Shown: positions 16,743-21,336 of the stretch, one piece after another | Layout of the letters: the number at the start of each line of letters is the position of its first letter | Numbering within the stretch: the first letter of the stretch is position 1 | The notes under the pieces: model-generated | Told to the model about the DNA's origin: nothing | What the model saw: only the letters and a program-made list of their open reading frames with translations | The model's database searches: none | Made by a program: the position numbers and the translations under genes | Assembly: GCA_964405775.1 (NCBI GenBank) | Contig: CAYOPG010000035.1 | Span: 1-21,336, forward strand | Direction: 5' to 3' | DNA: 21,336 bases | From: JAAZFF01 sp964405775 | GTDB lineage: Bacteria > Verrucomicrobiota > Kiritimatiellia > RFP12 > UBA3636

Positions 16743-19732
16743 TGCGCTTCCCCAGCTGGAGCCGTGTAGTCCGGCCGGTAGATAAGCTCAAGACTCACAT
16801 CGTCAAATGCGGTCCATGCGCCGGGTGACTGCTTGGTCGCACCCAACAATATCAGCGCCGTGGCGGGCTCGTCCGGAGCGGTAAAACTCGTGGAGCATTG
16901 CACCCAGTTGTCCTCGCAGGATTCAGGATACTGGATGACAATGGCACTGCCGTTGTCCAGCCATTTCCCACGCCCCTGCATCCTGACGCTTGCACTGCCC
17001 ATGCCGAACCCCTCGTCGCCACGGTTCCGCCGAACCCAGAATGAAAGACGATACCGGCAATTCGGCTGAAGAGCCACATAGCTAATCAGCGAACCCCCGA
17101 TCTGCATCTCCCCTATCGCCGCAGCGCGTTTGCCGCTCTTTGCCTCGGTTTCCTGAAGGAAAAACCGGGTCACGGAACTGGGGAATGTCCACGAACTCCA
17201 CCCAGGCACACCCTTCAGCGCGACGTGGTCTCCAAGAAGTGGAGGAGGCGAATCACCATCGCTGTCCTCAAACGAGGGGTTGCGCACCATGTTGACCAGC
17301 TTGTTGTTTCGGATGTAGCTCTGGGTCATGAATGCCGCCCGCGCCTCCTCATGCTTCTCAGCCGCACGACCGCAGTATTCGTCGACGTCGATGCCGGCAC
17401 CCTCAAGGTATGCGGTCATACGCTCCAACGCCGGATCGCTGACTTTCTCGAAATTGGGCTGCGGTAGCAGACGCGAAAATTCCTTGAGGGTACTCAGACC
17501 GGATTTCGGCAGCCCCTCGTGGAAAACTAGCTTCTCGTCCTCCGGAGACATCTCGAATGCCGCGGCTGCGGCTATTCCCGAATAACCACGCCCGACAAGA
17601 TCGACAACTCGATCAGCATCGGCAACAGACTCGATTTTGGTGATCCCGGCAAGTTCGCGCGCAACAATGTTGCCTTCGATCCGCTGACGGGAAAACCGCC
17701 ATGTCTTGTCCAGCAGATCGAGACGGCGGCGTGCGAGTTCATCGCGCACGAGGCGCTTAGCCTCCTCCAACGCGGCGTCCATTGCCGCCAGATCCTCTCG
17801 CGTATACTCATCCATTTGCTTGAACGCCTGCCAATCGAGCATCGGTGCGTTTTTATGGATTTTTCTGGCGTACACCATCTCATGCAAGTCGAAAAACTGC
17901 TTAACCGGTTTAGCCGATTCTGCATACAGCGCTGAGAAGTAATCGTCAAGTAGCGCCTCAACGTCCTCATTGATGTTCCACGCCAATTCGTCGAGAACGT
18001 ACTGGCGCGGCGCGTCAAAAATGGTGCTCTTGGGATAATACTCCATCCAGAATGTCTTGATTCCGTACTTCGCATGCGCTTCACGCCACAGTTTCGCCAT
18101 TATCCGGGGATAATAGCGCGGCGTGACGTATCCGGAGCCGAACGGATAGATGTAATCGTAAATCCCGAAGTGCTTCACCCCCGCCTTCTGCCACTCGTCA
18201 AGCCGGCCGTATACATCCCTGCCCATACCGGTGACCTCCACAAGAACGTTTGGCTCCATACGCACCCCGCGCGGCGCTTGGCGTGCGGCAGAGCTGTACG
18301 CAATGAAGCTGACGAGCTTGCCGGGGTGCTTCTCGGCAAGCACTCTTGCGGCCATGTTGTAAAAACGGGCGTACTGGTTGCCGGTCTCGGCAAGCTCCGC
18401 GCTGCAATCGGGGCATTGGCAGTCGCCGCCGCCATCGTTGACCCCCATAGGCAGACCGATGTGGTCGGGATGCTCGGCGAAAAACTTGTCGGCATATTTG
18501 GCGACCAGCTTAGGCATGTCAGGATTGGTCACACACGGATTCCAAGGACCGCCTATTTTACCGTTTGCCTTCACGGAGATACGCTCGCCGTTGACCATAG
18601 GGAAGTATTCCGGATGCGTAACGCCGTATTCAGACGGCGGCACAACCCGGTCAAGAGCATGTGTGGCTTGGCATGTGAGGCGGCTGTTGCGCCCGAATGT
18701 TGCAGTAGCACCGCTCCATGCCAGTATGTACGAGTGTATCGATGGTTCGGCACGGATTGCCAGCTCCGACGGCAGTGTCAGCGCCTCGCTTTTCGGCGTT
18801 ATCTCGTTAAGTTCCGGAGACCCGCCAAAACGGCGGTACCCAAGATACCGCTTCAGAAAATCGGTCACAGCATAAACATTGCCCCTGTCCGACTTGCCCG
18901 CCAAAACGAGGTTGCGCCCATCGCGCATGACGATGTGGTACCCGAAGGGATGAAGTGTGTCAAAATCCAGCCCCAGACTTTCAACGTAAGGCGTCCGCCC
19001 CACATGCACCGTCAAAGAAGGCTCCCCCGCAAGCGGTGTGTAGTCCCGCTCCCCAAGCAGACGCGGCAACAGATCGGCAAGCGGGGATCTGGAGTTCTGG
19101 GGGGAAAGTGCCAGATGCCGCGTTCTGCCGCCGACAACCGCGGCACGGTTGCCGCTCCTGCCCGGGAATGCGCGATCGCGAGTCTCCGGCGCCAACAACA
19201 ACGCGATCAACCTCCGCAAGGCTGCGGCATGCGAGGCTGTTTTCGGCGCAGTGCCGGTGTGCAGAGCGGCCTTGCCCACGCCTTGATAGGTGCGGCAATA
19301 GACGCTCGTGATGTGGCCGAGGCGGGGCATGAGCGACTTCCCCAGTTGCACGGCGGGGAAGAACCGCTTCATGAAGCTGGTGAAGAGCAGCAGCCCGCGG
19401 CTTTCGGCCAATCGGGCCAGCGCCAGCGAATCGGCCGTGGAGAGCGACAGGGTCTTTTCGCAGACGACGTGCTTGCCGGCCTCCAGCGCGGCGCGGACGA
19501 CGGGGGCGTGGAGCGGGGTGGGCGAGAAGACGGCGACGGTGTCGACGTCCGGGGCGGACACGACGTCCTGCCACTGGGCTGAAACGGCGGCGCCGAACGG
19601 GGCGGCTGCGGCCTGTGCGGCCTCGCCGTTGAGGTCGGCGACGCGCACGACCTTGGCGCCCAGTGTTTGGAATGCCTTGAAATGGAAGCGCGAGATGTAG
19701 CCGGTTCCGACGACGCCGATGCGTGTAGACAT
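16739..19732 (-). CDS. Fusion of a Gfo/Idh/MocA NAD-binding domain to a DUF4838 protein with C-terminal CBM
   Basis: The 997-aa product joins three unlike parts. Residues 1-about 155 are the Rossmann domain of a Gfo/Idh/MocA oxidoreductase: GVVGTGYIS, FSPTPLHAPVV and CEKTLSLS in place of the usual EKP. Its C-terminal substrate domain is missing. Residues about 215-600 are a DUF4838 protein with NDGGGDCQCPDC (432-443), in which LAGKSDRGNVYAVTDFL occupies the family's N-terminal position. Residues 818-990 resemble a CBM_4_9 beta-sandwich (NPSFED, then AFDDVSLELIYRP). Between them, LRRLIALLLA (172-181) looks like a fossil signal peptide, as if DUF4838 lost its own start. The ATG has AAGGA 6 nt upstream. 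It is the first gene of the operon, and the front 450 bp are notably GC-rich. The fusion could be real, a recombination product or misassembly. Confidence 0.7.
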   Translation of the reverse strand: MSTRIGVVGTGYISRFHFKAFQTLGAKVVRVADLNGEAAQAAAAPFGAAVSAQWQDVVSAPDVDTVAVFSPTPLHAPVVRAALEAGKHVVCEKTLSLSTADSLALARLAESRGLLLFTSFMKRFFPAVQLGKSLMPRLGHITSVYCRTYQGVGKAALHTGTAPKTASHAAALRRLIALLLAPETRDRAFPGRSGNRAAVVGGRTRHLALSPQNSRSPLADLLPRLLGERDYTPLAGEPSLTVHVGRTPYVESLGLDFDTLHPFGYHIVMRDGRNLVLAGKSDRGNVYAVTDFLKRYLGYRRFGGSPELNEITPKSEALTLPSELAIRAEPSIHSYILAWSGATATFGRNSRLTCQATHALDRVVPPSEYGVTHPEYFPMVNGERISVKANGKIGGPWNPCVTNPDMPKLVAKYADKFFAEHPDHIGLPMGVNDGGGDCQCPDCSAELAETGNQYARFYNMAARVLAEKHPGKLVSFIAYSSAARQAPRGVRMEPNVLVEVTGMGRDVYGRLDEWQKAGVKHFGIYDYIYPFGSGYVTPRYYPRIMAKLWREAHAKYGIKTFWMEYYPKSTIFDAPRQYVLDELAWNINEDVEALLDDYFSALYAESAKPVKQFFDLHEMVYARKIHKNAPMLDWQAFKQMDEYTREDLAAMDAALEEAKRLVRDELARRRLDLLDKTWRFSRQRIEGNIVARELAGITKIESVADADRVVDLVGRGYSGIAAAAAFEMSPEDEKLVFHEGLPKSGLSTLKEFSRLLPQPNFEKVSDPALERMTAYLEGAGIDVDEYCGRAAEKHEEARAAFMTQSYIRNNKLVNMVRNPSFEDSDGDSPPPLLGDHVALKGVPGWSSWTFPSSVTRFFLQETEAKSGKRAAAIGEMQIGGSLISYVALQPNCRYRLSFWVRRNRGDEGFGMGSASVRMQGRGKWLDNGSAIVIQYPESCEDNWVQCSTSFTAPDEPATALILLGATKQSPGAWTAFDDVSLELIYRPDYTAPAGEAQ

Positions 19733-19761
19733 GTGTGTTCCTTCTGAGGGTTTACTGAAGA

Positions 19762-19803
19762 GGGATTGGGATTGGGTTCAGGGTTCAGGGGTCAGGGGTC
19801 AGG
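19762..19803. repeat. G-rich direct repeat with G-quadruplex pattern
   Basis: Six plus-strand runs of three or four G separated by ATT, TTCA or TCA give a (G3+N1-7)4 pattern. The later units form a 7-bp repeat of TCAGGG(G/T). It lies 30 bp upstream of the fusion gene ATG. On that gene's mRNA the strand is C-rich, so a quadruplex would form in DNA. Related units (GGGTTCG, GGGTTCA) recur at 19831-19846, on the other side of the hairpin. Confidence 0.75.
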
Positions 19804-19806
19804 TGG

Positions 19807-19826
19807 ACGCGGCGTCCTCGCCGCGT
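19807..19826. repeat. Perfect GC hairpin between integrase and fusion gene
   Basis: ACGCGGCG-TCCT-CGCCGCGT is an 8-bp perfect stem with a 4-nt loop. It begins 24 bp after the integrase stop (minus strand). No T-tract follows on that strand, so it is not a standard intrinsic terminator. It could be a palindromic intergenic repeat or a structural element for recombination. It is flanked on both sides by GGGTTCA-type units. Confidence 0.75.
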
Positions 19827-19830
19827 AGGA

Positions 19831-19846
19831 GGGTTCGGGGTTCAGG
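19831..19846. repeat. Second copy of GGGTTC heptad units beside the hairpin
   Basis: GGGTTCG and GGGTTCA, then GG, form two tandem 7-bp units directly before the integrase stop, echoing the repeat at 19762-19803 beyond the palindrome. The whole 19762-19846 segment therefore reads repeat, hairpin, repeat, all on the same strand. Confidence 0.6.
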
Positions 19847-19849
19847 AAA

Positions 19850-21336
19850 TCAGAGCGTGTCCACCGGGCTAACGACGCCCATGGGCCCCTTGTTGAGCAC
19901 GTGTGTGTAGATCATGGTCGTTTCGACGTTGGCATGGCCGAGCAGCGCCTGAACGGTTCGGATGTCCTGTCCGGCCTCCAGCAAGTGCGTCGCGAAGCTG
20001 TGCCGGAAGCAGTGCGGCGTAAAGCGGAGGGTCAGCCCTGCCGCTCGCACGGCATCGCGGACGGCGCGTTGAATCCATTGCCCGTCGAGATGGTGGCGCC
20101 GTACATGCCCACTACGCGGATCGGTCGAATAGTCATCGGCGGGAAAAACATACTGCCATCCCCAATCATACGGTGCCCTTGGGTATTTTCGGGCTAACGC
20201 AAAGGGTACCTCTACCTCGTGCATGTTTTGGCTTCTGTCTCGCTCAAATAATTCGGTTCGCCACTTCAGCCACATCCTCAAGTCTTCCTCAAGAGACTTG
20301 GGCAGCGGCACGTAGCGGTCTTTATCCCCTTTGCCTGCCCGAACGACAATGCGGTGCTGGTCGAACTGCACATCCTGTACTCGCATGCTCAGGCATTCGT
20401 TGATCCTCATACCTGTTCCGTACAGCAAACGTCCGACCAGCAGATCCCTGCCCTGCAACCGTTCCAGCACGGATTTGATCTCTTCACGGCTCGCAACAAT
20501 GGGTAACCTGAGACCACGCCGTGCACGGGGAAAGTCGCTGAAATCGCCAATCTCTTTTTTGATAACCTTGCGGTAGAGGAAAACAACGGCATTGAGCGCC
20601 TGATTTTGAGTGGTTGCGGCTACCTGCTCCTCTATGGCCAGATGTTTAAGGAACGCACGGATATCAGGGGCCTCCAGCCTCGAAGGTTTCCGCCAGCCGT
20701 GAAAGGCGATATAGCGCCCAATCCATGCAATGTATGTTTTTTCAGTTGCATAAGAATAGTGTTCGATGCGTAGCACCTCTCTAAGTCGCTCCTTTAGAAT
20801 ATCCCAATTGCAGCGTCCGGAACTGTCGCCGCCAGTATGGGGAGTATTCATTGATGAGTCATCTGCAGAAGGCAAAGCTACAACGTTTTTTTGTTCCAGT
20901 GGCGAGATTTTGTGTTCCACAAATTCACTGTTGACATTTTTCATTGGCCGGTGATAAACTAACCCAGTTTTCAAAATGTTGCATTCGCTACGTATGTCTG
21001 GCTGTGCACTTTTGAAAGGAGTCTTTAAATGGATAGGGTCGGTATCGGCAACATGATCGGAGATAATAACATCACGCGGGGAGAGGGCAAGGCCTCTAAA
21101 TTTCTCGTAGTAGAGTTCAAGGGCGTTGCGAGCCTGCTGGATCTGCCAGTTGCCGATTCCCGGGTGCGCGGCGATTTCCGAGAGGAATCCTTCGATTTCG
21201 ATTCTCCCCAGTTCGTCCTCAGATCGACTTGGGTATTTCGAGAAGAACCGCTGCACCCAGCCGATGCAGTAGGGAATGTTTTTTTCCTTTGCACCCGCCT
21301 CTCTAAGAACTTCGATATAGCCCTCCGGCCATTTCG
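19850..21336 (-). CDS. Integron-type tyrosine recombinase (IntI-like) with an extra N-terminal SAM-like domain, partial at window edge
   Basis: Reading is open to the window edge. From GTG 21256 the product is 468 aa, and 26 further codons without a stop or ATG run to 21336, so the true start is outside. Counting from GTG 21256, the catalytic set is complete: R284 (GTGMRINE), K309 (AGKGDKDR), H415-R418 (HCFRH), H441 and Y450 (TTMIYTHV). Residues 353-389 (ARKYPR...STDPRSGHVRRHH) are the insert specific to integron integrases. A normal SAM-like core-binding domain spans about 153-245. The first 55 residues plus the unseen start form a second such domain, joined by an Asp/Ser-rich linker (about 60-150). 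IntI is usually 320-340 aa. The enzyme would recombine attI/attC DNA. Confidence 0.88.
   Translation of the reverse strand, partial: KWPEGYIEVLREAGAKEKNIPYCIGWVQRFFSKYPSRSEDELGRIEIEGFLSEIAAHPGIGNWQIQQARNALELYYEKFRGLALSPRDVIISDHVADTDPIHLKTPFKSAQPDIRSECNILKTGLVYHRPMKNVNSEFVEHKISPLEQKNVVALPSADDSSMNTPHTGGDSSGRCNWDILKERLREVLRIEHYSYATEKTYIAWIGRYIAFHGWRKPSRLEAPDIRAFLKHLAIEEQVAATTQNQALNAVVFLYRKVIKKEIGDFSDFPRARRGLRLPIVASREEIKSVLERLQGRDLLVGRLLYGTGMRINECLSMRVQDVQFDQHRIVVRAGKGDKDRYVPLPKSLEEDLRMWLKWRTELFERDRSQNMHEVEVPFALARKYPRAPYDWGWQYVFPADDYSTDPRSGHVRRHHLDGQWIQRAVRDAVRAAGLTLRFTPHCFRHSFATHLLEAGQDIRTVQALLGHANVETTMIYTHVLNKGPMGVVSPVDTL

Noticed and set aside
18074..19582. 502-codon plus-strand open frame
   Set aside because: It lies opposite the recognisable Gfo/DUF4838 fusion and has no recognised domain. 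GC-rich antisense frames are often open.
19762..19846. CRISPR array
   Set aside because: The units are 7 bp, tandem, and lack unique spacers.
19733..19860. attC-type integron site
   Set aside because: No GTTRRRY or RYYYAAC core was found. The nearest, GTTAGCC, is in integrase codons and does not fit the consensus.

Overview
The window looks like a draft-assembly scaffold from a Gram-negative bacterium of the PVC group, most likely Kiritimatiellota/Lentisphaerota-like. This is inferred from the gene mix (DUF4838 and DUF2961/GH172 carbohydrate proteins, a type II secretion pseudopilin operon, a long integron-type integrase), not from a marker gene. A run of exactly 100 N (12337-12436) marks a scaffold join.

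Layout. (1) 1-203: tRNA-Lys(CTT) and tRNA-Gly(GCC) on the minus strand, with a shared sigma70-type promoter. (2) 386-5094, plus strand: a tight housekeeping-type operon of an FMN-dependent nitronate monooxygenase-like protein, the PLP-homeostasis protein YggS, a TatD nuclease and a secreted SBP_bac_5 solute-binding protein. The last three genes overlap. (3) 5187-6369, minus: a DUF2961/GH172 gene broken by one extra base in a T7 run. (4) 6546-7972, minus: a fetAB-type ABC exporter that is visibly AT-richer than its surroundings. (5) 8108-11846, plus: type II secretion pseudopilin genes gspG-H-I-J-K behind a perfect extended -10 promoter. (6) 11843-19732, minus: a carbohydrate operon. In transcription order it holds a 997-aa Gfo/Idh/MocA-DUF4838-CBM fusion, a 695-aa DUF4838 protein, an SDR-like epimerase/dehydratase, a DapA-like aldolase, and pyrF cut by the gap. 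(7) 19762-19846: G-rich heptad repeats and a perfect hairpin. (8) 19850 to the window edge, minus: a tyrosine recombinase of the integron-integrase (IntI) type with an extra N-terminal SAM-like domain.

How it may work together. The operon in (6) has the parts of a glycan or sugar-acid pathway: two divergent GH-like DUF4838 proteins with a carbohydrate-binding module each, a nucleotide- or sugar-modifying SDR, and a Schiff-base aldolase. The pathway itself is inference. The most unusual part is the right end. There the front of an unrelated sugar oxidoreductase is fused in frame to a DUF4838 enzyme, just downstream of an IntI-type integrase and a G-quadruplex-like repeat, inside a GC-rich block (about 19020-20100). 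This looks like a recombination scar or mobile junction. No attC site was recognised.
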